Shown in pieces: positions 53,595-63,900 of a stretch of 64,000 nucleotides of DNA; position 1 is the first letter of the stretch; each line of letters starts with the position of its first letter. A program made the translations under genes and the position numbers. Origin of the DNA: Sphingobacteriia bacterium. GTDB taxonomy: Bacteria > Bacteroidota > Bacteroidia > Bacteroidales > UBA7960. The stretch spans positions 1-64,000 of the forward strand of contig JAABSE010000003.1 of assembly GCA_011390575.1 (NCBI GenBank), written 5' to 3'. The notes below the pieces were generated by a model, which ran no database searches, had not been told where the DNA came from, and was given only the letters and a program-made list of their open reading frames with translations.

Positions 53595-54761
53595 TTAAGC
53601 CTGTGTTTGTACCCGGACTTTTTTCATGCGTTTGATACGCTTTTTGATATTGGCTTCCACTATATAATGGTCAATAAGGGGAGCAAATACATTCATAAAT
53701 AGTATGGCAAGCATCATTCCTTCAGGATAAGCCGGATTTACCACCCGGATAAGAACTGTAATGATACCGATTAACAGGCCATAAATATACTTTCCCACAC
53801 CTGTTTGTGAGGCAGACACCGGGTCAGTAGCCATATAAACAGCTCCAAAAGCAAAACCTCCCAGGATAAGATGTCTGTAGGCCGGCATCGCCATAAACTC
53901 ATTTACTGCAAACAAATTAAAGATGGCACCCATTAGTAAACCACCCAGGAATACTGAAGCCATAATCCGAAAGCTGCCAATACCGGTAGCCACCAAAACT
54001 ATTGCCCCCAGCAGGATGGCAAACGTGGAAGTCTCTCCGATAGAACCCGGGATAAAACCAAAGAACAGATCGAAATCCGAAGGCATGGTACCTTCCCCTG
54101 CAGCCATTACAGCAAGGCCGGTGGCCCCGGAGAATCCATCAATAAATTGTTCTGCGCCTTCATACACCCATACTTCTCCGGACAAATAGGAAGGATAGGC
54201 AAAAAACAGAAATGCCCGTGCCAGCAAAGCAGGATTCAGAATGTTCATACCTGTGCCCCCAAAAACCTCTTTCCCGATAATAACGGCAAAAATAGTTGCC
54301 AGGGCCACCATCCAAAGGGGAGTGGTAACAGGTATCACAAGAGGTATCAGCATACCCGACACCAGAAAACCCTCATTTACCTCATGATCCCGGGATGTGG
54401 CAAATATAAATTCAACGGCTAGTCCCGACACATAGCTTACCACAATGATGGGCAATACTTTTATCAGACCAAAAAGAACCTGATCGATAAACGCTACTTC
54501 TTCCCCGGTAGCTTTAAAGTGCTGAAAACCTACATTCCAGATTCCAAATAACAACGGGGGAATAAGAGCTATAATCACATAAACCATCGTTCTTTTCATG
54601 TCAATGGCATCGCGTATATGACTTCCTCTATGGGTAACATCACCCTTTACATAAAGAAAGGTTTCAAATGCTTCAAAAGTCCTGTGAAACTTTTCAAACC
54701 TGCCTCCCTTCTCAAAATTGGGCTTCACCTTGGTTTCTACAAAATTTATTAATGCCTTCAA
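53595..54761 (-). CDS. nqrB: Na+-NQR subunit B
   Basis: 388 residues, about ten membrane helices. The N-terminal part KPNFEKGGRFEKFHRTFEAFETFLY is typical, and the covalent FMN site is FSGATGLAVM (Thr of SGAT). No ATG fits: translation seems to start at TTG (54761) behind AAAGGAT, giving MKALINFVETK. It forms the Na+ channel with NqrD and NqrE. Confidence 0.96.
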   Translation of the reverse strand: MKALINFVETKVKPNFEKGGRFEKFHRTFEAFETFLYVKGDVTHRGSHIRDAIDMKRTMVYVIIALIPPLLFGIWNVGFQHFKATGEEVAFIDQVLFGLIKVLPIIVVSYVSGLAVEFIFATSRDHEVNEGFLVSGMLIPLVIPVTTPLWMVALATIFAVIIGKEVFGGTGMNILNPALLARAFLFFAYPSYLSGEVWVYEGAEQFIDGFSGATGLAVMAAGEGTMPSDFDLFFGFIPGSIGETSTFAILLGAIVLVATGIGSFRIMASVFLGGLLMGAIFNLFAVNEFMAMPAYRHLILGGFAFGAVYMATDPVSASQTGVGKYIYGLLIGIITVLIRVVNPAYPEGMMLAILFMNVFAPLIDHYIVEANIKKRIKRMKKVRVQTQA

Positions 54762-54815
54762 TTTTATATCCTTTTTGGGTTAATAAAATCTTATATGTAA
54801 CTTACACTAAATTTA

Positions 54816-56177
54816 TTAAGAGAACTCTCTGCGCACTAAGTCCAGTCCTTCCCTGATGGTTTCCTGAATTTCAATTTTGGAAGGACAAACATATTCACAC
54901 AAAGCAAAATCCTCAGGGGCAATTTCATAAATGCCTAATTTCTCCATCATATCTATGTCGTTGATCATAATAGACTTGAGCAATTGCATGGGCATGATCT
55001 CCATTGGCAACACTTTTTCATACACCCCTGTTACTACGAAAGGTCTTTCTCCACCTCGGATGTTGGTGTTAAGCCGGAATTTTTTGCCTGGCATCAGGAA
55101 AGCGGGAAAAGAGCGTGAGAGGCTGAATTTGTCAAAATTGGGCATTATCCATCCAAACATCTCGGGCTTGTCTCCCTCGGGAATAACGGTAATTTGATTG
55201 CTGTAAAACCTGAGGAAGTCATTTGTGTTAACCTGGCAACCCGTCAAAACATCCCCACTAATATATCTGGGTTGCACGTCTTCTTCTAATCTCACATTTT
55301 TTTGAACAATATCAGAAACCTTTGCTCCGTCAGTTGCCCTGTAATACCTTGGATTGAGCACCTCTGAACCTGTAAGGGCAACGATTTTGGAAGCATCGTA
55401 GATTCCTTTTTCAAAAAGACGCCCTATCATGATTATGTGCTGCACACCCACATACCATACAATATCTCCTTTATCAACAGGGTCGATATGATGAATCTGG
55501 ATACCTACGTTACCGGCAGGGTGTGGCCCTTCAAAATGATGAATCTTCACATTTTTGGCATTCAGAAAGCCTGGGTTAGCGGTTGTTTTACTGTGCACAC
55601 TCAGGTGTACATCACCATCGGTTAATCTGGAGAGTGCATTAAGACCTGTCTGGAATTCATTTTCCTGACCTTTGATAATGAAATCAAGATCAGCAGCCAG
55701 GGGAGCACTGTCAAATGCTGAAACAAAAATTGCTTTCGGTTTATCTTCAGGATTGGCTATCACTGAATAAGGCCTTTGCCTGATGGCTGGCCACAGCCCG
55801 CTTTCCAGTATCTTACCTGCCACTTTTTCACGCGACAGAGATAGAGGGTCGGCTGCACCAAAATCAACATATTCATCGGCAGCATCGGCATCTATTGTTA
55901 CCCGCAGGATACGCCGCTTCTCTCCGCGAACCAGATCAGAAAAAGTTCCGCTTACCGGTGCTGTGAATATAATTTTTTCGTTATATTTATCGAAAAACAA
56001 TGGCGTCCCCGCTTTTACTTTTTCTCCTTCTTTCACAAGCATTTTAGGAGTCAAACCATGAAAATCCGGTGGGCATACACTATACTTTGCAGACCGTGGA
56101 GACGAGTTCAGAATTTTTTCTGCCGCTCCCTGCATGGGGATGTCTAATCCTTTTTTTAATTTTATAGCCTTTGACAT
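54816..56177 (-). CDS. nqrA: Na+-NQR subunit A
   Basis: 453 residues, the quinone-site subunit; KAIKLKKGLDIPMQGAAE opens it, and HPAGNVGIQIHHIDPV and DIMEKLGIYEIAPEDFALCEYVCPSKIEIQETI are family landmarks. First gene of the operon; a minus-strand TAAATTTG (56212-56219) may be its -7 box. NqrA separates this operon from Rnf complexes. Confidence 0.97.
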   Translation of the reverse strand: MSKAIKLKKGLDIPMQGAAEKILNSSPRSAKYSVCPPDFHGLTPKMLVKEGEKVKAGTPLFFDKYNEKIIFTAPVSGTFSDLVRGEKRRILRVTIDADAADEYVDFGAADPLSLSREKVAGKILESGLWPAIRQRPYSVIANPEDKPKAIFVSAFDSAPLAADLDFIIKGQENEFQTGLNALSRLTDGDVHLSVHSKTTANPGFLNAKNVKIHHFEGPHPAGNVGIQIHHIDPVDKGDIVWYVGVQHIIMIGRLFEKGIYDASKIVALTGSEVLNPRYYRATDGAKVSDIVQKNVRLEEDVQPRYISGDVLTGCQVNTNDFLRFYSNQITVIPEGDKPEMFGWIMPNFDKFSLSRSFPAFLMPGKKFRLNTNIRGGERPFVVTGVYEKVLPMEIMPMQLLKSIMINDIDMMEKLGIYEIAPEDFALCEYVCPSKIEIQETIREGLDLVRREFS

Positions 56178-56320
56178 TTTGTTGGTTCTATTTTTGCACT
56201 ATATTAAACAACAAATTTAGAGATATTTTTAAACCTGAAAAACTTTTTTGTTGACCACTACTCTTAAAATAAATAAATATTCAAATAATTAAATATACTG
56301 TTTATCATATAAATTACAGG

Positions 56321-57727
56321 ATGATGCAATCTCAAAATTCATTTTTACGCATTTTTACACCGAAATCAGTATTTTTCTTCTCCGCGGTTTTGTTCTTCAG
56401 CCTCTGCCTTTTTCCATCTCTGCATGCCAATGACAGAAATATTTCTTTATTGAAAGAAGGAGAAGTAAAGATAATGGAAATGACTGAATTTCAACCTCCT
56501 GACGATGATTATTTTGACGGTGACTTCCTAAGATTCAGCGATTTCGTTTATGTTAACAACATTAAATCTATTTTGTTTAACAGAAAAGGATGGGAATTAA
56601 CGCCTCCTATTATAGAATTAAATAGTGCAGAACAACTGATTCTTCGTTTTGACGATCTGGACGCAGATTTCAAAAATTATGCATACACTATTGTGCATTG
56701 CGATGCCATGTGGCAGCCGTCCGATCTCATGGAGTATGAATATATTGAGGGGTTTTCTGAAGACAGAATCAATGAATATTCCTTTTCAAGAAACACCAGG
56801 GTTCCTTTCACTCACTATTATCTGGAATTCCCCAACGCTAATATGAAACCCAAACTGTCAGGCAATTATATACTGAAAATTTTCCTTGATGGCAATCGGG
56901 AGGATGTGGTTTTAACCCGGCGATTTATGGTATTTGAACAAAAGGTTACGATTGAACCTACCGTAAAACAAGCCACCAACCTCAATTACCGTGATACCAA
57001 ACAAGAAATTGATTTTTCAATAAATACAAGTCTTTTCCCCATATCCAATCCTTACCGGGATTTGAAAGTGCTTATTACCCAAAATGGAAGATGGGACAAT
57101 GCCATATACGGATTACAACCCAGGCTGGTGCAAGGCAACATGCTTATTTATGATTACGAAGACGAAAACCTTTTTCAGGGAGGAAATGAGTTCCGCAATT
57201 TTGACATCAAAAGCTTAAGACACAGAAGTTTAAATGTAGAGGGAATCAATTCTATTACCAATGGTTGGGAAGTGTACCTGCGACCTGACAAAAACCGGCG
57301 GTTTCTCAGATACACCACCAAAGACGATATCAACGGGAAGTTTTTGATAAAAACCGAAGATTATCCGGATGATTTTCTGGAAAGTGATTATGCCTGGGTA
57401 CATTTTGTTTTGCCGCACAATACCCCTTTGACAGATGGCAATGTTTATGTAATGGGAGAATTGACAGACTGGAATCTTTCCAACCGCAACAAAATGGAAT
57501 ACAACTACAGGGACTCACGGTATGAGTTGCGGATATTACTCAAACAGGGATTTTATGATTACCAGTATGTTTTCCTGGAAGATGGAACCGATGTGGGTGA
57601 TGAGTCTCTATTCGAGGGTACTCATTCCATTACTGAAAACGACTATACTATATATGTTTACTACCGCAAGCCCGGAGACATTTTCGACAGCCTGATTGGA
57701 ATTCAGCATATCAACTCGGGCATCTGA
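56321..57727 (+). CDS. Type IX secretion system plug-domain protein (DUF5103)
   Basis: 468 residues with a signal peptide (hydrophobic 17-34, cleavage near LHAN). FVYVNNIKSILFNRKGWELTPPIIEL, LILRFDDLDADFKNYAYTIVHCDA.W, and YFLIEFPN-like strands follow the DUF5103 pattern. The C-terminal third has an E-set/CBM-like DGNVYVMGELTDWNLSN. Family members close or gate the SprA translocon of the T9SS. It fits the PorE-like protein at 13672. Transcribed alone, divergent from nqrA. Confidence 0.87.
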   Translation: MMQSQNSFLRIFTPKSVFFFSAVLFFSLCLFPSLHANDRNISLLKEGEVKIMEMTEFQPPDDDYFDGDFLRFSDFVYVNNIKSILFNRKGWELTPPIIELNSAEQLILRFDDLDADFKNYAYTIVHCDAMWQPSDLMEYEYIEGFSEDRINEYSFSRNTRVPFTHYYLEFPNANMKPKLSGNYILKIFLDGNREDVVLTRRFMVFEQKVTIEPTVKQATNLNYRDTKQEIDFSINTSLFPISNPYRDLKVLITQNGRWDNAIYGLQPRLVQGNMLIYDYEDENLFQGGNEFRNFDIKSLRHRSLNVEGINSITNGWEVYLRPDKNRRFLRYTTKDDINGKFLIKTEDYPDDFLESDYAWVHFVLPHNTPLTDGNVYVMGELTDWNLSNRNKMEYNYRDSRYELRILLKQGFYDYQYVFLEDGTDVGDESLFEGTHSITENDYTIYVYYRKPGDIFDSLIGIQHINSGI

Positions 57728-57774
57728 GAAGGCCCTGCTTTTAGCCCTCCAATAAAACCGCCTTTGAAAAGGAC

Positions 57775-57981
57775 TCACCCCCCTGTCATCAGGTGAATTA
57801 CAGCAACTTTATCTCCATCTTTGATAACTGTTGTGTCATAATCTTCCCGTTTGACTGTGGTATCGTTGATGCGAACCAGCAACATTTTGTAAGAGAAATT
57901 TTTCACTTCCAGCAATTGCTGAATGGTTAACTGATCATACTCAGGAAAGGTTTCATTGCGGTTGTTTAACGTAATGGTCAT
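57775..57981 (-). CDS. thiS: ThiS-family sulfur carrier protein
   Basis: 68 residues with a beta-grasp pattern: MTITLNNRNETF, LTIQQLL, VRINDTTVKREDYDTTVIKDGDKVAVIHLMTGG. The C-terminal Gly-Gly is where sulfur is attached as thiocarboxylate for thiazole synthesis. No thiG, thiF or thiE is adjacent, so the partner enzyme is elsewhere or differs. Confidence 0.88.
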   Translation of the reverse strand: MTITLNNRNETFPEYDQLTIQQLLEVKNFSYKMLLVRINDTTVKREDYDTTVIKDGDKVAVIHLMTGG

Positions 57982-58176
57982 GGATTATTTATCTGTTTAT
58001 TTTTTTAATTGCCTGTTATTATACTGACTATGCTTTATCATGCAAACCCAATAATGTCAGCGCTACGCGCCTTTAATTACTGATTTTGTTTTCGTTTGGT
58101 TTTTATAAGCTGAAACCTGTCGAACCTTACAGCTTTAATATATTCATAGGGTCACAAATTGTTTATTAAGGAATTG

Positions 58177-58770
58177 TTACCTTATTTTTTTCACCCAGAA
58201 TTCCAGGTTTTTCTCTGTTTCTTCTTCCTGATCCACATCCGTCCACGACATAACGGCAGACAGCCCGGGTTGCAGGCTGTATCCCATTTTCGTCCAGAAT
58301 TCTTCAAGAGACTTGTAATTATCGGGTTTCATGGGATGATCCTTGCTGCGATTGACTGCACAAAATGTAGTATAATTTATTTGCGGATGCTTCAGGGCCT
58401 CCTCTTCCCTGTATTGAAAAAATAATTTTCCAAAACCTTTCCCGCGGTAAATTCTCTCCAGCAGGGATTCGCCAAAATAGAAGTAGCTGTTTACATCAAT
58501 CCCCTTCTCCTCAAAAGGCTTGCGGATATTATCAGCTTCTTCGCTTAGGGGAAGACATGTGGCTACACCGGTAATCCGGGTACCATAAAACAACACAAAA
58601 ATCCTCGCATTGGGGGCATTGAAATACCGGCTCAGATAATCCTTTTCATTTTCGATAGTTCCTTTGTAGAGGTAAGGATAATCTCTGAATACCCTCATCC
58701 GCAAATCAGCTATTGCAGCAAGATAAGCTTCTGCCTCCTTACCCGAAAAAGATTTAACTTCAAATTCCAT
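58177..58770 (-). CDS. GNAT-family N-acetyltransferase
   Basis: 197 residues. The acetyl-CoA pyrophosphate loop is RGKGFGKLFF (about 108-117) with the preceding beta strand YFGESLLERIY; the C-terminal DNYKSLEEFWTKMGY is typical of GNATs. The substrate is unknown. Single gene. Confidence 0.85.
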   Translation of the reverse strand: MEFEVKSFSGKEAEAYLAAIADLRMRVFRDYPYLYKGTIENEKDYLSRYFNAPNARIFVLFYGTRITGVATCLPLSEEADNIRKPFEEKGIDVNSYFYFGESLLERIYRGKGFGKLFFQYREEEALKHPQINYTTFCAVNRSKDHPMKPDNYKSLEEFWTKMGYSLQPGLSAVMSWTDVDQEEETEKNLEFWVKKIR

Positions 58771-58872
58771 AATATCGTTTTTTAACCTTACAACAATTGA
58801 CTGAATAAAAAGTAACTACTCAGCTTATTTAACCTGCAGGCCGAAGTATAAGTATAATCTCCAAAGTGAAGA

Positions 58873-59388
58873 TTACAATATTTTTCTTGCTTCCGTTTTG
58901 ACAAAGTCAAGTGCTTTGCGAGTTGCCGATTTATCAATACTCATTTCCAGTATTTTCCGGCTCAAATCGGCACTGCTGGAATCTTCGGGTAGCCTGGCTG
59001 CTGAGGTGTTTATCTGGCGAATCATTTCTTCTTTTGCCCCTTTTACCTTTTCCCACGCTTCAATGGAAACATACAGCTGCTGGGAAAGATTATGATCATA
59101 CTCTTCCCGGATATTCTGAATAAGCATCTGCTGAAATTGCTTTACATTAAGGTTGGGCTTATGGGTTCTCATGACCAGGTTTCCCGGTGATATGCGTTCC
59201 AGTAGCAAAACAAGCCTTTCATAAGCCTGAAGACGAACCGGTAAAGAAAGCTTTTGCTTTTCTTCCATCATGCGCAATTGCCTGTTTAGATTCTCCTGTT
59301 TGAAAAACTCTTTGAGAATAAACCAGGCGGTAAGAAAAACCACTACTGCAGGCAGTATGTATCGTATCGAAAGCAATAATTCCGTCAT
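58873..59388 (-). CDS. Conserved membrane-anchored protein (DUF7935-like)
   Basis: 171 residues. One N-terminal helix (8-27), then a helical cytoplasmic body with LPVRLQAYERLVLLLERISPGNLVMR, EYDHNLSQQLYVSIEAWEKVK and a C-terminal TEARKIL. I recognise it as a conserved Bacteroidota family of unknown role. No catalytic motif is seen. Confidence 0.7.
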   Translation of the reverse strand: MTELLLSIRYILPAVVVFLTAWFILKEFFKQENLNRQLRMMEEKQKLSLPVRLQAYERLVLLLERISPGNLVMRTHKPNLNVKQFQQMLIQNIREEYDHNLSQQLYVSIEAWEKVKGAKEEMIRQINTSAARLPEDSSSADLSRKILEMSIDKSATRKALDFVKTEARKIL

Positions 59389-59597
59389 ATATCAGCTATT
59401 TTTCACAAAGATATAATGTAATTTCTACATATCCATTATCAGCAGCATCCTTGTTTCTATGTTTATTACAAAAAACTAAACCAAAAGCAGAAATATTTGT
59501 TAAATTCTTTTCAATACGTCAAAAACATTTAGGTTTCATTCAAATGTGAACCTTCAATTTATCCTGTGACTATCAGACCATCTTTAAATTGCCAATT

Positions 59598-60524
59598 ATG
59601 AAAAGATTTATCTTACCCGTTTTTTTATTTCTGCTGTCCAATTTTTTACAGCATGTCAGCCGATACATTTCAAAATTACCGGAAGAGCTGCTTCCCACCA
59701 TACAAAAAAGTGGGGAAGTCCTGTTTGTCGTAAGTATTGCATGGGGGTTGATAGCATTTATCCGGATGTCGAAACTCCAGCTGCTGAAAAAGTATGACAT
59801 CTCTTTGGCTGATAACCTGAAAAGCAGAAAGGTCTATACCCAATACAACATTCTTGAAAAAATATTGATCATTATTATTGGTGTAATAGCTACTGCCGTT
59901 ACCCTGATGTTGTTTGAAGGGGTGCGCAATGTAGGGGTAAGTCTTTTTGCTTCAGCGGGCCTTGCCGGTTTGATTATAGGTTTATCGGCACAAAAAGCCC
60001 TGGGAACCATTCTGGCAGGATTGCAGATTGCTGTAACCCAACCCATCCGGATGGATGATGTAGTAATAGTAGAAAATGAATGGGGATGGATTGAAGAAAT
60101 TAACCTGACCTATGTAGTAGTTCGCATATGGGACAAACGAAGACTGGTGGTTCCTTCCACTTATTTTCTCGAACGACCCTTCCAAAACTGGACGCGCACC
60201 TCTGCCGATATTCTGGGTACGGTTTTCATTTATACCGATTATACCATCCCCTTTGAACCTCTTCGCCAGGAGCTCACCCGCCTGCTGAAAGCCAGCCCCC
60301 ATTGGGATGGCAAAGTAAACGTGCTGCAGGTAACTGATGCCAAAGAACACACCCTGGAAATCCGCGCCCTGATGAGTGCCGAAACCAGCCCTAAGGCATG
60401 GGATCTGCGGGTTTTCGTGCGTGAAAAACTCATTGAGTTTATCCAGAAAGAATATCCTCAGTGTTTGCCACGGACAAGGGTAGTGATGGAAGAAAATGCC
60501 AAAGCCATTCAACAGGGAGCATAG
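59598..60524 (+). CDS. Mechanosensitive ion channel (MscS family)
   Basis: 308 residues from the ATG at 59598; a TTG nine bases earlier is less likely. Four hydrophobic segments, the pore helix with Gly-Ala packing GLAGLIIGLSAQKALGTILAGLQIA, then the beta domain TQPIRMDDVVIVENEWGWIEEINLTYVVVRIWDKRRLVVPS. Shorter than the YbdG-like channel at 23660. Osmotic protection. Single gene. Confidence 0.92.
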   Translation: MKRFILPVFLFLLSNFLQHVSRYISKLPEELLPTIQKSGEVLFVVSIAWGLIAFIRMSKLQLLKKYDISLADNLKSRKVYTQYNILEKILIIIIGVIATAVTLMLFEGVRNVGVSLFASAGLAGLIIGLSAQKALGTILAGLQIAVTQPIRMDDVVIVENEWGWIEEINLTYVVVRIWDKRRLVVPSTYFLERPFQNWTRTSADILGTVFIYTDYTIPFEPLRQELTRLLKASPHWDGKVNVLQVTDAKEHTLEIRALMSAETSPKAWDLRVFVREKLIEFIQKEYPQCLPRTRVVMEENAKAIQQGA

Positions 60525-60901
60525 CAATCAGAAAACCTGCCCCGGTATGGTGAAGGTAAGCCCCATTTCTGTTTTGTGGAAAAACTACAAGCGAAAACTA
60601 CCAATGCCTTAATTGGGTTGTTGAGTGCCATAAATCCCCCTTCGAATCAAATCTGCCCAAACATGTAATCAACTGTATATCAAAAGATAAGTGCGGTCAG
60701 CACTTACAACAAAGACAGTAAAAATGCCTGAACAAGATCGGTATAATTCAGAGAATAAATCCTGCGACAATTTTTACCTTTGATTTATACTATTTCTCAA
60801 TTCGTGTAAACCCCCGCTGCAGACATATTTGCATCAGGATTTTTCAGGAGTAGAAAAACCTTTATAAATCCAGTTATCTGGCTATTATTTTTCCCAAATT
60901 G
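60525..60901. promoter_or_regulatory. Upstream region of the histidine kinase
   Basis: 377 bases without a credible gene. A perfect 7-bp inverted repeat, TAAGTGC-N5-GCACTTA (60688-60706), and a -7 box candidate TACCTTTG (60775-60782) lie here, the latter about 120 bases before the kinase ATG. The palindrome lies about 70 bases upstream of that box, where an activator could bind (inference). Confidence 0.45.
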
Positions 60902-63900
60902 ATGCGACATACATCCAACCACAATACATCTGAAATCAACGCAAATTCTCAGCACTCAGATAGCGATCTTTCAGAATTTTCTATAAGCACCCAACAGAAA
61001 AATTTATGCGATCAGATCTGTATGAGCCTGACCAATACCGATTCTACAGATCAGGTTTACTATCTGTCGCCGGAAGGATATCTCGTTTTGCGAAGCAGAA
61101 AAAGCAACCGGTTTTACCAACATCCCGGCAATCTTCACCTGCTGGATTTATTACATTACGAAAACAAGGAACAATCATGGAATGCATTTATCAAGGCTGC
61201 ATCAGAAGGTAAAATATCCCAAACCACCCACAGGCTTGCCACGAAGAAAACCGATTACCGCTGGTACGATGTCTTATTCACTCCCGTAGTTATTGACGGC
61301 AAAGTTTTAAGAATCATAGCGTTTGTCACCGATATTCATGACGAGAAGATAAAAAACGATGAAAACCGATATATGGCCGAACTGTTAAACCTTGTTGGCC
61401 AGGCAATTATCGTAACAGATTTGCAGGGTAAAATAGCGTTTGCCAATCAAACCTCCCGTACCCTATACGGTTGGTCACCCGAAGAAATGGCCGGAAAAGA
61501 TTATTCAATTCTGTTTCCGGAAAATCATTCTATCAATACACAGGAAATATCTGATGCACTTAACCGTGCCAGGAGCTGGCAGGGAGAGCTGTTTTTAAAG
61601 CATCGCACCGGAAAGATCGTTCCTGTGTTATCAAGCAGTTCACCTTTGCATGATTCAGAAGGAGAAGTTAATGGTATTGTGAGTATTTCCGGCGATATAA
61701 GCCATACAAAGCGAATAGAAAATGCACTGAGCTTAAGCGAGAAAAAATACAGGAGAATGTTTTTGCTCAGCCCGCAACCCATGATGATATACGACAGGGA
61801 TACATTCCGATTTCTGGAAGTAAATGAGGCTGCACTGGAGAAATACGGATACACCAAAGAAGAATTTCTTGAGATGAGACTTAAGGATATTTGTTTGGAG
61901 GGGGAACATCCATGCTCAGAAGCAAAATCGGTTAAAGATTCTAACTCCAGGGTGTTCTCATCCTATCGTCACATCAAAAAAAATGGTGAATTGATGCACG
62001 TAGAGATAATTTCACAAAATATCATTCACCAGGGTCGCAGTGCAAATCACATACTCATCAACGACATAACAGAGCAGAAAGAGGCAGCCCAGGCCATTGC
62101 AGAATGGAAACAAAGATATGAAAAGGTAACGGCAGCTTCCGGTCAGGTAGCTTATGAATATAACATAACCCAAAATCAGCTTATCTGGGGAGGAAGTGTT
62201 CGCTCGGTGCTCGGCTATTCAGACCAGGAACTCAATGGCAATACATCTGTATGGAGATCGCTGATACATCCTGAGGATTTGCCTATGGCATTAAAACTAC
62301 AGAAAGAGGCTCTGAAAAATAAATCCCGTAAAATTGCCCAGTACAGGATAAAACACAAAGACGGTCATTTCATTTTCCTGCAGGAAACCGGGATACTGAT
62401 GGAACACGCCAGAGAGGAAGATCAGATAATGATTGGGATGATACAGGATGTAACAGAAAGTAAAAAATCTGCCGAAGCCCTGCGCGAAAGCATGGCCCGT
62501 TTCAATGCAACCTTTAACAGCGCTTTCCAGTTTATAGGATTATTAGACACTACCGGCAACATCCACGAAGCCAACAATACATTTAAAAAATTCCTTAACA
62601 AATCCACTGAAGAAGTCATTGGAAAATACATTTGCCAGGTATTGGGTGACAATGAAAGGCCTCAACTGACAAAAATCATCCGTAAGGCCGTGAGGGCAGC
62701 TGCCCGTGGGGAGTTTACCAGGCATGAACTAAATTTAAAACACTTTTCTGATAAGAATACCTTTATCGATTTCTCTTTAAGCCCCATAAAACATGATGAT
62801 GGAACTATCGGGATGCTGGTATTTGAAGGAAGGGACATTACCCAGCTTCGTGAAAAAGAGGAAATGGCCCGGATCATGGAAAGGGCTTTTAACAAATCTA
62901 CCAATGGGGTTGCCATTGCAGATGCACGACTTCCGGATTTGCCTCTGATTATGGTCAATGAAGCATTCGAAAAAATTACAGGATACAAATCAGCGGAAAT
63001 TTTGGGACAGAACGCCAGGTTCATGCATGGGGGCAAATCTGACCAACCCAATCTGGAAATCGTCCGAAATGCCGTGCGAAAAGGAATTGAATGCAGAACC
63101 GAAGTGATCAATTACACCAAAACCGGGAAAAAATACTGGAATGAACTGTATCTTGCCCCCGTAAAAGATGACATGGGCAAAGTAACCCATTTTTTGGGCA
63201 TCCATAACGACATTACCCAAAGGAAAAAGGCGCAGGAGGAACTGGAAAGCTACCGTGCAAGCCTGGAAGAAATGGTAAAAGACCGCACAGAAGAGCTGAA
63301 AGGAGCTTATGAAAAGGCGGAAGCAGCGAATAAGGCCAAGAGTACATTCCTGGCCAACATGAGCCATGAAATACGCACCCCCCTCAATGCTATAATCGGA
63401 TTTTCAGAAATTCTCATGACTTCGGTGGAGGATAAAAAGCAAAACTCGCAATTAAGGTCCATCCGCAACAGCGGTCGCAACCTGCTCAATATCATCAACG
63501 AAATACTTGATCTTTCCAAAATTGAAGCAGGCAAAATGGCCATAAAGAAAGAGCCTGTAAACCTGAAAACCATTATCGCCGATTTGGAAAACATCTATTC
63601 AGAAAAGGCCGGAGAAAAAAACATTGTATTCTTTACCGAAAAACAGAAAAACATCCCCCCTTCACTCCTGCTTGACCCCGTAAGATTACAACAGGTGCTG
63701 GTCAACCTTGTGAGTAACGCCATAAAATTCACCCATAAAGGTCACATTATTTTATCTATCGACACAAAGAACAGGAAAAAAGATACGCTGGATCTTGTAT
63801 TCAGGGTGGAAGATAGCGGCATCGGAATTCCTGATAAAGACCTTGCCTGCATATTTCAACCTTTTTTCCAACCGGAGACCCAGCAGGAGAGTATTTATGG

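Noticed and set aside
50275..56177. Rnf complex instead of Na+-NQR
   Set aside because: NqrA is present, and NqrF has the ferredoxin-plus-FAD/NADH reductase layout; no RnfB or RnfC features.
58000..58170. tRNA or small RNA gene in the gap before the acetyltransferase gene
   Set aside because: No cloverleaf or T-loop pattern (GGTTCRA) could be found here or in other gaps.
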